From Panaeolus papilionaceus (Eukaryota > Basidiomycota > Agaricomycetes > Agaricales), in assembly GCA_015501605.1 (NCBI GenBank), contig JADNRZ010000042.1, positions 1 to 64,000 of the forward strand: DNA of 64,000 nucleotides, in the 5' to 3' direction. Positions 1 to 11,037 of this stretch are shown here, one piece after another (the first letter of the stretch is position 1; every line of letters begins with the position of its first letter). Position numbers and translations under genes: made by a program. Under the pieces are notes generated by a model. It saw only the letters and a list, made by a program, of their open reading frames with translations. It ran no database searches and was not told the DNA's origin.

Positions 1-315
1 GGTCAGAGAGGATGTGTAAGGGATAGGAATGCCCAGAAGCCAAGTTGATAATCGAGTGAGGAATCATCCTGATCCCCACTGGCCTATATACTACATCGGA
101 TAAACTATCTACTGGTATGCTGTGCACTAAATCTAAGAATAGGCTAAGGCTATGCGATATCAAATGATGGTGACAAAACAATCAGGAAAGGAGGCTGCGC
201 ACTACGACAGGGGTATCAATGATGCAACGGGCGGCTGTACAGTGATCTAGAGATGATGACCAGGCTGTGCACCGTAACCGTGCTAGGGTGGGGGTTCTGT
301 GACAGATCCCCTGAC
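1..315. other. Unassigned sequence beyond the truncated retroelement
   Basis: The minus-strand RNase H reading frame loses its family resemblance near position 315-320, just after the TTTILS segment, and what follows to the left edge is not recognisable integrase or LTR. Read on the minus strand, one frame is open over roughly 1-180 but resembles nothing I know. It may be a neighbouring repeat or the sequence into which a truncated copy fell. Confidence 0.4.
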
Positions 316-833
316 AGGATGGTTGTTGTGTGGGGAGATCCTAAGATGTAATGTTTCCATTCTTCTATGGTGTGGATAATTCCGAGGAGTTCACAATCGA
401 AAATTTGGTAGCTCTGCTCGGCAGGGGAGAATGATTGTGATAAGAAGCAAACAGGGTGTCGTTTTCCGTTGGCATCTGTCTGGGTAAGGACTGCTCCATA
501 GGCATATTGCGAGGCGTCTGATTCTATTTGGAAAGGTCTGTCAAGGTCGGGCATTGCGAGTACTGGTTCTTGGGAAAATCATTCCTTCAGGTTGTCAAAT
601 GCGGTTTGTTGGGCTTCTCCCCATTCGAAGGGGCGTTCTTTCTTGAGGAGGTCATTCAAGGGTCGGGCGATATCAGAGTAATGTTGGATAAATTTTCGGT
701 AGAAGTTGCCAAAGCCTAAGAATGATCGGACTTGTTTGAGGGTCTTGGGAGCGGGCCATTCTTTAATTCCAGCGAGTTTTGAGGGATCCATGGAGATCTT
801 GTTATGTTCAATAATAAATCCTAGGTAAGCAAT

Positions 834-843
834 GCTGGTCTTG
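834..843. repeat. Left 10-bp target-site duplication
   Basis: GCTGGTCTTG directly abuts the left TIR and is identical to the copy at 1703-1712. It encodes part of the conserved KTS segment of the RT on the minus strand. Confidence 0.8.
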
Positions 844-1702
844 AGTACTTTACACTCTCCCCTGAGTACCCTAGGGAGTCCCTAGGGAGTCTGTGTATTT
901 TTAGAGGCATCCCTAGAGACTCCCTAGAGAATCCCTATTCCTATTTAATTTTCATGTTTGGCTTAAAATAGCTATAAAGTCCCTAGGGACTCCCTACAGA
1001 TTATTGCTGTCCCTAGGGAGTCCCATTGATTTGGTAGGAACTGTAATCTGTGTAAATCCCTACAGACTCTGTAGGGATATTTCAATTTTATTTTTATTTT
1101 TCATGTATTTTATGAGTCTTATCTTATTGTTATTGTTATCTTTTCTCATCTAGTCTATTATATAATAATGAAAAATAATATTAAATTTATCACATGACAT
1201 CACATGCTTGGCCTGTGCACAATCCATCACACAATGTGACAATCTGTCATTATCCTTTCTTCCTTTCACCATCACCCATCACCCATCATGACTGCCATCC
1301 TACACCCCCCCTGTCATTGTGAGCCATGACAATCACCTACCATGCCCTCATGCCACATGGGAGGCACACCACTGTGACCCACCACCACCCCAACCCACAA
1401 CCCCAACCACAACCACAACTACTGACTCAGAGGACTCTGACACAGATGATGATTATTTGTATACATATATAAACTAGAACAGTATTTTCATGGTCATGTA
1501 TTACTATAAATCTAGAACAGATATACCAGACTCCCTACCAAGTCAGTAGAGAGTCTGTAGGGAGTCTGTATACCCCCCTTTGGCTTATTATGTCAGAATA
1601 GTAAATTTGAGCAAATCTGTGAAAAGTCTGTAGAGAGTCTGTAGAGAGTCTTATGAGTCCCTACAGACTCCCTAGAGTAGTCAGGGGAGAGTGAGAAGTT
1701 CT
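844..1702. mobile_element. 859-bp TIR transposon (MULE-like MITE) in the RT gene
   Basis: The left end begins AGTACTTTACACTCTCCCCT and the reverse complement of the right end begins AGAACTTCTCACTCTCCCCT. The match continues imperfectly for about 35 bp into CTAGGGAGTC. Ten-bp direct repeats GCTGGTCTTG flank the element at 834-843 and 1703-1712. Inside are many short copies of GACTCCCTAGGGA/GTCTGTAGGGAGTC near both ends, AT-rich sequence, and a CA-rich middle. No transposase is visible. A 9-11 bp duplication with TIRs is typical of Mutator-like elements, hence the class suggestion. The family itself is not recognised. Confidence 0.8.
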
Positions 1703-1712
1703 GCTGGTCTTG
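1703..1712. repeat. Right 10-bp target-site duplication
   Basis: GCTGGTCTTG directly abuts the right TIR. Removing one copy together with 844-1702 leaves the RT frame continuous across the site. Confidence 0.8.
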
Positions 1713-3161
1713 GCGAATTCACATTTTTCGGGTTTCAGATAAAGATTGTTGTCTTTCATAATCTGGAGCACTTCTTTGGTGTATTGTTTGAGGTCTTCTT
1801 CTTCGTTGGTGGCGTAAATAAGGATGTCGTCCATATAGATGATTATGTAGCCGTTGTCAATCTGCTTGATGAAGATGTTGTCCATCATCGATTGGAACGT
1901 CGCAGGGGAGTTGCAAAGACCAAAGAACATGACTAGGGGTTCGAAAAGTCCAAATTTGGTCTTGAAGGCAGCCTTCCATTCGTCTCCTTCTTTAATGTGG
2001 ATATTGTTATAACCCCATCAGACGTCAAGCTTAGTGAAATACTTGGCGCCTTTGAGTCTATCCATAAGGTCGGTGACAAGAGGTAGCAGGTAAGCGTTCT
2101 TGACTTTAGGTGTCAGTAGTCTTGGCAGGGTCGAAGTTTGGAGTTAGCATCTTTCTTAGGTACATAGAAGAATCCTGATGCTTGGGGGGAGTCGCTAGGT
2201 TGGATGGTCCCTTTCTTGAGATGTTTGTTGATAAATTCCTTAGTTGCTCTTTCTTGTTCTGGGTTAAGCAGGTAAACTTTGGACGATTTCTCAACGAAGT
2301 TGGGTTTGAGCTTGATTTTGTGGTCCCATGGTTTATGAGCAGGCAGGGTATCGGAAGCTTCTTCGGAGAACACTGAGATCCAAGGGTGATACTGTGGGGG
2401 GACTATATCAAGGGGGTCTGAGGACTTGCGTTTCTTGTTGAACTTCTGGGCGAATGCTTGGGAATGCGTTAGGGCGGCGTGGATCCAGGTTTCTTGGGTT
2501 TCTTCAGCAAACCCTTCTTTCATAAATGAAGTTACTTTTTCGTTGGTTGTAGTTTCGAGGGTGTTTGTTCGGTTTGTTGTCGTGTTTTTCCCCAGCATAA
2601 GCCTTACATGGGATTCTAGTGCGGCGATCGTGGTCTCATCCAAGATGGCTGTGTCTGTCAGGTACCAATCAGGTATCTTGTTCCAGGTTTCTATTCGGTG
2701 GATCTCCTGATCCATTTCTTCTTCCATGGAAGTCCTCCAATTAAACGAGGCTGTCTTCCAGTCGATGTCAGGGTTCGTTTCTTGCAGCCACGGCAGTCCT
2801 AATATCATCTTCTGCCGTCCTAGTCCAGTCACTAGGAATTCCGTTCTTCTGATCTTTCCATAGATCGTAATATTGAGGGTCGTCTTGCTGGTAATTGTTC
2901 CAGTCTTGTTCTGGGTTCCGTCTACGTTTCGAACTCGTATAGGGTTGTCAAGGGGTGTCAAGGGGAATTGATGGGAACGGGCAAATGATTGATCAATGAA
3001 GATTCCTGAAGCTCCGGAATCCAGAAGTGCATGAATAGAAAGGGGTTCGGCGGTTTTCTGAGTTTCACATGAGATAGTCACAGGGACAGAAATAGTTTCA
3101 TTGTGAGCTATCAAAGCGGAACATACAGATATATAAGGGTCTGACGTCGAGGCAGAGCCCT

Positions 3162-5090
3162 TCAGGCAAAATCCTGTTCTTGCATTTCGGAAGTAAAGGC
3201 AGCACGGTCTTCTTCATTTAATTCGCTATAGATAGCGCGGATGTGTTTGACAAATTCCTTGGGATCTTTGGCATACAAGTTGTTGTTGTTGCTCGGGTTC
3301 GTCCAGGTTCTAGTGTTCTCTCCTCCTGGTCCTCCAGGTCTTCCACCTGGTCCTCCAGTTGAGGGTGTTCCATAGTTCTGTTGGTATCCTTGATTTCCAG
3401 TATTTTGGTTTGGGCAGTCACGGGCAATGTGTCCCGTTCGGTGGCATTTGAAACATTCTCCTTTCTTGACATGATCGAGTCGTTCGGTTTCGGTAAGATT
3501 AATTTGCCTAGGTCGGGCGAAATTAAATCCCATCTGGTTAGACATGAAGTGGCAAGGTGTGGAGTTCTTGGGAATGAAGGGATTGGTCTCTCTCCAGATC
3601 ACATCGGTCTCTGCTGCTCGGTCCATCCATTGTTGAAGGGTGACGGGAGGGTTGCTATTGTTGTGGAGTTTATTGCTGATCGCGGTTTTGAGGGATCGGC
3701 GATACATCCTGGTGAGCTTCTTCTCGTCTTCTCCAATACATTGTCCTGCTGGAGTTCGGGGGAATGTATAACCTGAAAGGGTCATCAGGTTCTTGAATGC
3801 AGTGTTATGTGCTTCGACTGTTCCGGTCTGTTTGAGGTCTTGGAGGTGATTGTCTGCTTGGTCTTCTTCGAGGCAAATCCCAAAGTCTTGTTCGAGCTTG
3901 TTAATGAAAGCTTGGAACATTCCATAAGTGATGGGTGCAGCATTGTTAGTGGCGGTGTTAAAGGCGTCCATGAGAAAGACTTTCTTCCAATCCATGGCTT
4001 CTTGGTTTCCCTTCTCTCCTTCGCCAAATTGGGAAAGAATGTAAGCGATCTTTCTTTCATTGGTATTGTAGATGTGATTGTTGATGAAGAGATAGTTGTA
4101 ACACTGGGTGAGAAAGTCACAGAGTTTGGAGCGATTTCCGGTGAACGGTTCGGGAGCTCCCAGCAATAATTCCTTCTGGCTGGGTGCTGGTGCCTGAGCA
4201 GGGATAACAATGTTCTGCAGTGGGTTTCCTCCTGGTGGGTTGGGTCCTCCGCCACCTCCTCTGGCTGGTGGTGGTCCTCCTCCTGCTCCTCCTCCTCCAG
4301 TTGGTGGGAGTGGAGTGCCTCCTGAGCCTATTGGGCCTCCTCCACCTCCTCCACCTCCACCTGATGGTGGTGGCAGGGGTGGTCCTTGGTTTCCTGAACC
4401 TCCAGGCATTATTCTGGACGGTCCTCCTTGCGAATTGTCAGGTTCCTCCTTCTTCTTTCCTTTGTCGGTGTCTGCTGGCGGTTTGTAATTCCAGTCTCCT
4501 GGTCTAGGTTGCGGACCACATTTGCTAAACGGTTCAGGATCTGAGTGGAAACTGGTTGATCCTTCAGATGATCTGCCAAAGACAGCTCCAGCGACGTCTC
4601 CCATAGATACTGACATGGTGTTGGTATATTCAGTGATTTCGTGTGAAAAGACAGGGGTTCTGGTGATGGTGAGGTCTTGTTCGCGAGGATTGTGGTATTC
4701 TTCTTGTTGGTTTGGTAGCTCTGGTGTCTGGTTTCATTCGTTCTGGCCCACTGGCGTTTCGGGCAGCTCAGTTGTCGTTCTTCGATGGCTGTTATCGGGG
4801 TTCTGGGTTCTTCGGGACGTCCTTCGTCTGTATCTGGTGATCTGGGTGTTGTTCTGAGTGGGTGTCTCTGGGTAATTCCGGTAGACAAGGATGGTGTTCT
4901 GACTGAGCTTGATGTCGATCCTGATCTGAGTCGTCCGGTCTTGGTAACCTTCTTGGAAGCCGTCTTGAGTAGGGGTGGGGACTGTCAACGTCAACGACGG
5001 ACAGTGTACGTTGGGATATCTTGGGATAGCTAGTTCTTTTGTTACGGTTGACTTGTTCAGTGTGTGCAAGTCCAGCCATAGAGTCAACAA
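3162..5090 (-). pseudogene. gag of the gypsy element, with an internal stop
   Basis: One frame runs from about 5090 to 3162 and is broken only by a TGA at 4734-4736. The downstream part alone is a 484-residue open frame starting at 4616. It contains a Gly/Pro-rich stretch, a capsid-like middle and a CCHC zinc knuckle (CFKCHRTGHIARDC) near residue 385, as in nucleocapsid domains of Ty3/gypsy Gag. The pol frame is open across the gag stop in the -1 frame, so the intact element probably made Gag-Pol by frameshifting. The Gly-rich tract produces long spurious open frames on the plus strand at 4210-4507. Confidence 0.85.
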
Positions 5091-5128
5091 GAATGAAGGT
5101 TGAAGGTGAAGGTCAGGTTTGTTCTGAG

Positions 5129-5609
5129 TGTTACGTTGAGTTTCGAGAGAATCTAACTAAGAATGCCACTTTGAGAGTTGCTCAATGGTATTGTCTTAGC
5201 AGAGAGCAAGTAAAAGAAGTCCAGTAGAAGTTATCGTTCTATTGTAGTTAAAGAACTAGCTAAAGAACATGGGTATAATACTGGGGTTTATATATGTAAT
5301 ACGGCTGGTCTGTGCGCAAGATAAAATAAGAGTTAGGAGACGGGGTAAGGAATCAGAATGGGACATGTATGGGAATATAATAGGGAATGAGTCATGAATG
5401 TGAGAGAGGGATGAGTCAGAGATAGGAATTAGGTATGAGGCGACAGCGGGAATGGAAGTGGAGTGGGAAGAGGAAAAGATAAGAAGATAAGATGAACTAC
5501 AGGTACAAAGAGAGATGATAGTACACAAAGATAAGATAATAGTCTGGATAAGATGAAGAAGAGATAGGGGCATAGTACTAAGACGAAGAGCAAAAGATAT
5601 AGCATAACA
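5129..5609 (-). repeat. 5' LTR of the gypsy element (481 bp)
   Basis: Read on the minus strand the segment starts TGTTATGC and ends CGTAACA, giving matched TGTTA/TAACA ends with the usual TG...CA termini. A TATA box lies at 5287-5294. Gag begins just beyond on the 3' side. I could not find a convincing tRNA primer-binding site next to the inner end (no TGG start), so the inner boundary is less certain than the outer one. No second LTR is present for comparison. Confidence 0.55.
5287..5294 (-). promoter_or_regulatory. TATA box in the LTR
   Basis: The minus strand reads TATATAAA here, about 315 nt inside the LTR and about 160 nt before its inner end. This is where a U3 promoter would be expected to start the retroelement transcript. 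Confidence 0.5.
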
Positions 5610-5714
5610 GTTGGACTAGACAAATCAAAGTCTTTGAAAAGACTTTGACATCTTTGGATCTTTTGGTACTTTGAGAGTCTCTGGGAGTCTTTAAAAGACT
5701 TCGTCCCAAGACCC

Positions 5715-6838
5715 TTTTCCTGATGTTTCGACAGTAATGAAAGAGCTCAGGTTGACTGCATAATCTGTAGTGATTGTTTCAAGCTTGAACAGCAGCAGTA
5801 AGGCAATCCTTGGCTAAGCCAGTGTGAGGTAGAACAAGTGTTTCCTGTCAAGTCAAGCAGTCCTCCAGGAGAGAGAGAAGTATAAAAGTGTCAAATACTT
5901 GATCTGATGTCACCTGGAATTTGAATTGCCACTGATATTGATGGACAGGGATGTTGCAAAGGTTTCATTATAGATTCAGATTCAAGCACAGTTCGTTGCT
6001 GAAGACCATGCCAAGAGCATCATTCAAATCCAATAGTTGATGAGCTGAACTTCAGCAAACTGATGCTCCCCAATTTGAAGGATATTGATTTGTTGATGGT
6101 TGTAGTAGAGTTGTTGGTTCTGAACTTGAAAATTATTATGGTAGTTAATCTTGCAGTCTGGCAGAGTACACAGCTATTCAGTCAAGCACTTAATTTAAAG
6201 GATAAATAATAAAATAATGTACATTCACAGTATAGGTGTACCAACCACATTGGTACTGGTCCATGTCCAAGAGTGAACAGTACCGCTTGTCTTGTCAACT
6301 TTCTGCCTTCATGAGTTGTTGCTGATTTGAGCAGCTACAGCCAGGGGTCAAGCAATAGTGAGATGGTGGGTAAAGGCTCTGAGCAGGGCCTAGATAATAG
6401 AAGTTGACTCTTATGAATTTCCAATACAGTCAAAGAAAACAAGCACCTACTGATGCCATAGGTGTGACCAAAATTATTGAATATGCCAAGCTCCTCTGGT
6501 CCATAGTAGGACACTGTTGAAATTGGAAAGCAAGGGTTCCAACATATAGGGAAAAAGGCCTGCCAGATATCTGGAATCACTGAGATGTCAAGCATGCATG
6601 CCCTTGATAGAAACCTCTGGATAGCTGGTGGAAGACATGGGTATGAACTATCTGTAATGGCATTTGGATGAAACTGCAAGGGATGTGTGAGTATGATATC
6701 ATTTCTTAGAGGAGAAGCATAAGCGATGAACTGAAGGATTTGATGAAAAGAAACAGCCTGGCCATGAATACTCAGTTGCAATAGTTGGAACATCACTGGT
6801 GGACAATGACTCAGAGCACAAATGTATTCAAAATTCAT
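5715..6838 (-). pseudogene. KDZ-superfamily (CxC-type) transposase, decayed N-terminal part
   Basis: The first 167 codons (6838 to 6335) show the leucine-rich N-terminal pattern with LPPAIQRFL and a CW-like motif. In other frames follow AVLFTLGHGPVP, VHLYC, then after a likely 79-nt GT-AG intron CKINYHNNF, then GEHQF, LLAWSSATNCA, IYNE, LLSLLEDC and LVLPHTGLAKD. From memory this is the order of blocks in KDZ transposases of Agaricomycetes with a CxC5-like N-terminus. TGA codons interrupt the frame after YWI and after NCA, and the catalytic part is missing. The remnant stops about 100 bp from the gypsy LTR. Family assignment is from remembered motifs, so a profile search is needed for certainty. 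Confidence 0.65.
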
Positions 6839-8454
6839 TTCTGACTTCTATTTAAGTACCCTGGCTATCTAAGTGAGGGCTTTTAGCCAGAGCTGAGGAG
6901 GGGCATTTAAATGGACTTTCACAATACTTCCATGCTTTGAAGTAACTTTATCATCCATGAACCAGTTATGGTGGCTGGCCATCTCCTTACTTGATAAGAG
7001 GACTGCTCTTTGTGTTTGAGAGTGGTTATGGTTTATGGGAGTGGATGTGCCATTATTGTCTTGCATGCTCTTTACTGTGAAATAGGTGGTACGAGTCAAA
7101 GCTCAATGAATTGAAGTGGGAGAAGAAGAGCAAAGAATGCGCTCGACAGCGCGCCACTCCAAATGGCATGCTTGGTGCGTGACGGTGTCATGTGGTGAGT
7201 GTGATTAGGTGATGTGATGTGCACCGCCACAGTCCAAAGTCCATGGACTGTGGAATTTCCAATATCAGGATGCTCTCCCTCTTTCACACAGATTGCTCAG
7301 ACTAGACTCTCTACTTCAAACGTGGCTCTCTTTGCATTTTTTGGATGAATTTTAGCGAGATGGTAATTACTCAACTCATCAGACAACCACAAACGAGGGC
7401 ATACTGCAATAATATAAAAATCAACCAAGTATGAAAGACATCACCATAACAATTCAGTAAATAGAAGTCAAGTAAAAAGGAGTTAAACAAGATACAAACG
7501 AGTGAATACGAGTGGGTAAAGAAGGCAAGGATATCAAAGACCATCAATCAAAGGAGAAGAAATCAGTAAGTAAGCGGTAACTAGGCACTAAGTAAGAGCC
7601 GAAGTCGGGTACGAACTGAAGTCAAGTAAGAAGTCAAGTAAGTGAGGCGAGAATAAGAACACCAAAAAACCGAAAGAATAAAAATAAAATAAACATCACA
7701 TCTCCGCGCAACGCGACGACGAAGCCGAAGCCGAAGAAAAAAACCGGTAGCGGGGGGAATAATAAACAAACGGTATACGATAATAATCAAGGTAAGTAAT
7801 ACTTTCCACTCTTCAAAAAAGCGACACGGCCGGTTCATCACCAACCACATCGTCCAATGAAAAGTGTAGAAAAAGAAGCAGTAGAGTTCGAAGTCATAAT
7901 GCCAAAAAATGACGAACGCAGAAGGATATGTAGTAAGGACGAAATAGGGCGCAACAACAAAAAGAAAAAAAATGGATCCAGCCCGTCCGCCCGCTCTGAG
8001 CCTGCGTTATAAATAAGGGTAGAAAGAGTCATAGAAAAAGTCTAGGAACGCCAAGTCCAAGTAAGGCGATGGGATGGAGTGTATGCGTATATGTATATCG
8101 GTCCAAGGATGATTGTATGGCGATGGCGGTTGGTCAAAGGATGTATGTATGGCGGTATAGCACAAGGTGACAATAAGATACAGTAAGACCAAGAAGGAAG
8201 GGATACAGTGAAGACGAGGGGGAGTTTTGAATAATGTAGTCAAGAAAGAAAGAAAAACAAAACACGAGCAAGAAAAGGGGGGTAAGGGGAGTCATGGCGT
8301 TTCGTGAGCGATGGAAGGAAGGCGGGCATGAGAACAAGCACAAACCAAAAACACATTTTCTTCTTCTTTCTCTCTAACGTCCCGCCCCACCATCAACGCA
8401 ACCTCCATAAGAGGCTACGCATATCCTTCCTCCTCGTTCGCATGGGCATGGCAT
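6839..8454. other. Intergenic region with no supported gene
   Basis: Short minus-strand open frames at 6869-7099 and 7096-7287 resemble nothing and may be decayed 5' flank of the KDZ element. From 7300 to 8300 the plus strand is purine-rich (many AAGTAAG/AAGTCAAG runs) and is probably the 3' flank of the mucin gene. Confidence 0.5.
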
Positions 8455-11037
8455 CTACCAATTCATACTGCTCTCCCTCAAAATCGGCGCAGAGATCGCA
8501 CCAGGCGTGACAACAGGTCGGCGCTGCGACAAGCTAACCTGACTGTTGGCCACCTGACTGACCTGCGCATACCCACTCCCACTGACTGCCATCCCCACCT
8601 GCCCACCATGCCCATGGCCACTCTGGCTATACCCATGCCCGCTCGACACAGGCGAAACCGCCCCGGTATTAACACCCGCCGCGCGCAGCGAGTCCTCAGC
8701 AAAGTAGAAGCTCCTCCTCCTCGGCGCACCCATCGAATCCTCATCAAACTCCCTGCCCTCTGGTCGAACACCCGCATCATCCGCAAACGGATCTTCAACC
8801 CCTTGGGGTGGGTCCGAAAGTCTCCTATGCTTCAACTGTCTTCTCCTCTTCAAACTCCTATATACCAAAAACACCAACACCAACAACGCAATTCCACCAA
8901 GCGCACTAACAACACCAATAATCGCATCCTGCCTCTCCTTCGCGCTCTGGCTCGCACTGGTCACGTCCGCAGGCCCGCCGTTATTAAGACCGTTGGGAGT
9001 GATAACACCATTCGGGTTGGCGCTGTTCCCTGACACGCCAGCCACGCTGCGGATGTTGAAACCAGAATTAACGCGGCTCGCCAAATCACGAGCGACAGGG
9101 TTGGCGTTCCCAGTGTAAAACTTGCTCTGTTTGGCCTTGATCTGAGCAGCGAGGTCGTCGACGACATTGGACGGGATATAGCCAAGCCACATGGTGCCTA
9201 GCTCAATCGCATCGGAGGGAGTGCGGTAGCTCGTCGGAATGAGGACTTGAAGGCAGAAAGTCTTGATTTGGTCGGCTGATGGAAGAATATTCAAAAAATG
9301 ATGATCAGTATTTGTCACCAACTGAGGTCGGGGTGCATCACGATGAGGCGATGATAAAAAGATGACAAGGAAAACAGGGTAGAGCCCGTGTTGAACGGAA
9401 AAATGAACATGCTTGGTTGGATAGATAGATATCTATCAAGCACGATGCAAATGATGGTGGACTTGTCGGGCAGGGTTCACCAAGACGATGTGCCTGCAAC
9501 GACGCAAAAAAAAAGAGGAAAAGGAAACTCACCAGTCAGAGTAGGAAGCGCAGCTAGAATCAACGTAGGAAGATAAGCAAAGATCTGACCACTGCTGAGC
9601 TCGTTATCGGTGACAAAGAGCCAGTTGAGTTCATTGGTGAACGCAATGCTGACCAAACTGTAACCGGTCAAATCCGCGTTGGGGTCAATAGGGTTTCCTG
9701 GCAAGATCCTAGCCGGAATGCCACTGGGAAGGGCAGGGGGTGCGACAACAGTGGGTAGTGCAACAATGGTCGAACCTGCCGAGTCGGTGGTGGCGATGAC
9801 CTGATCTGGGTCAGACAGGGTAGTGCTAGGGTTGGCAGAGGAGGTTGGCAAAGAAGCGAGAGCAAGTGAAGAGGCGGTAAGAATGAAGGAGAAGTCAGGG
9901 TTAATAGGGATGCTGGTGGGCGCTTCAGTTGGTTCTACCGAGGTTGGAGCATCTGTTGTGGTCGCGGGGGGATCAGTGGTGGTAGCGTTGCCACTTGGGA
10001 AACTGATGGGAGGTTCCGACGAAGTTGTGTCAGGGGGAGGAGCAACAGTCGTTGGAGGAACGCTTGTAGGAGGAACGGTAGGTTCAACGCTTGTTGGAGG
10101 AACTGTAGGACCAACACTTGTTGGAGGAACACTTGTGGGTGGATCTGTAGGAGGAACGCTTGTTGGAGGAACACTCGTTGGAGGGACTGTAGGTTCCACA
10201 GATGTAGGTGGTTCTGATACGGGTGGTTCTGATACAGGATCACTAGTTGGGTCCGGTGGGGTGACAACAGAGCTGACAACACTGCTGATGGCACTAATAA
10301 TGGATGAGAGAATGGGTGGCTGGGATGAAGGAGTGGGAGTGGGAGTAGGATCGGGAGTTGAGGAAGGGGATGAGCTAACAGGATCATCAGGAGTCGTACT
10401 AGGTGTAGGAGGCGGGGTTGAAGTAGGTAGAGGATCATCTGGAGTCGATGTGGGAGCTACAGATGAAGCAGTATCTGTATCAGAAGTCGCTGGGAGAGCT
10501 GTAGTTGAAGGTCCCGGTAGCAATGTATTAACAACTGAAGAAATTATTGAGAAAGGATCCGGGAGGAGAGGTGGGGGAGTCGACGATGTAGTTGGGGTAG
10601 TGCTAGACTCTGTCGTGCTCGAGCTCGAGCTCGAGCTAGAGCTAGAAGAGCTAGATTCTGCTGAAGAGCTCGACGAGGAAGAAGAGTCTGTCGGCGTAGG
10701 AGCGACAGACGAAGACGAAGAAGAGCTATTGCCTCCATCGCCATCACCACCAGCACTACCACCAGTTCCAGAACCACCATCACCTCCACTTCCACCACCA
10801 CCTCCTCCAAGTATAGGGCCAAGAACAGGGAGGCCATCTAGCAGGTCAGCTATAGGACCTATAAACGACATTATTGAGTGATTCTCGACTGCAGAAATGA
10901 TGATACTCACCCTGCCTCTTTACAACAACCGACTCCCCCACTGAGCGCCTGTGCAAAGTAGCTGGTGGGGATGAATGAGGAGAAGTAGCTGCAGCTGTAG
11001 CAGCAAAATAAGCTGCCACAAGTAGTAAAAATCGCAT
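8455..11037 (-). CDS. MSB2: Msb2-like signalling mucin, single-pass plasma-membrane sensor
   Basis: Three exons: 11037-10911, 10858-9533 and 9275-8455, joined at phase-1 GT-AG introns of 52 and 257 nt, giving 757 residues. The order is a signal peptide (MRFLLLVAAYFAATAAA), a KR Kex2-type site near residue 40, a Gly-rich then Ser/Thr/Pro-rich mucin region with PPTSV-type repeats (to about residue 400), a conserved membrane-proximal domain (LNWLFV, QIFAYLP, LGYIPSNVVDDLAAQIKAK, about 435-560), a TM segment (about 602-624), and a basic then polar cytoplasmic tail of about 130 residues. The membrane-proximal block matches what I remember of fungal Msb2, which senses surface and stress cues upstream of Cdc42 and the filamentous-growth MAPK pathway. 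The symbol is by that resemblance. The mucin repeats themselves carry no family information. Confidence 0.8.
10030..10225 (-). repeat. Coding minisatellite, PPTSV/PT repeats in the mucin
   Basis: A tandem run of near-identical short units (plus strand GGAGGAACGCTTGTTGG and variants) encodes repeated PPTSVPPT, PPTSVEPT and PPTSVGPT peptides. These would be densely O-glycosylated in a mucin. Repeat number is likely to vary between strains. Confidence 0.75.

Larger units (their letters stand above)
316..3160 (-). pseudogene. pol of the gypsy element (protease, RT, RNase H), interrupted
   Basis: The order from 3160 leftward is a retropepsin with the LLDSGASG active-site motif near 3020, the RT N-terminus ending in LRPCQDY near 2120, the RT core with YMDD near 1826-1837, a KxRSFLGF-type connection near 700, and RNase H starting with DAS near 510. 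Breaks are TGA at 2113-2115 (conserved Arg after CQDY), TGA at 2018-2020 (conserved Arg before WGYN), TGA at 579-581 (Arg expected after NLKE), a frameshift near 2100-2110, and the insertion at 844-1702. Integrase is absent. The coding sequence on either side of the insertion joins in frame, so the inserted element is younger than the ORF. Confidence 0.88.
316..5609 (-). mobile_element. Degraded, truncated Ty3/gypsy LTR retrotransposon
   Basis: The order on the minus strand is LTR, gag with a zinc knuckle, protease, reverse transcriptase and RNase H, which is the Ty3/gypsy order. Integrase and the 3' LTR are missing because the copy is cut off inside RNase H near 315. It carries at least four in-frame TGA codons, one frameshift near 2100, and an 859-bp transposon inserted in the reverse transcriptase. 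Only the 5' LTR is present, so a target duplication for the whole element cannot be checked. The copy is certainly non-functional. Assignment to gypsy rather than copia rests on domain order and on RT/RNase H motifs. Confidence 0.9.

Noticed and set aside
4210..4507. Long plus-strand frames rich in Pro/Gly or Leu/Val opposite gag
   Set aside because: They are antisense shadows of the Gly/Pro-rich tract of gag.
5256..5623. Overlapping minus-strand frames with hydrophobic residues
   Set aside because: They lie inside the LTR and are products of its composition.
9823..10881. Plus-strand frame of 352 codons rich in Gly/Val/Glu
   Set aside because: Antisense of the mucin repeats. The minus strand has a leader, splice sites and a conserved membrane-proximal domain.
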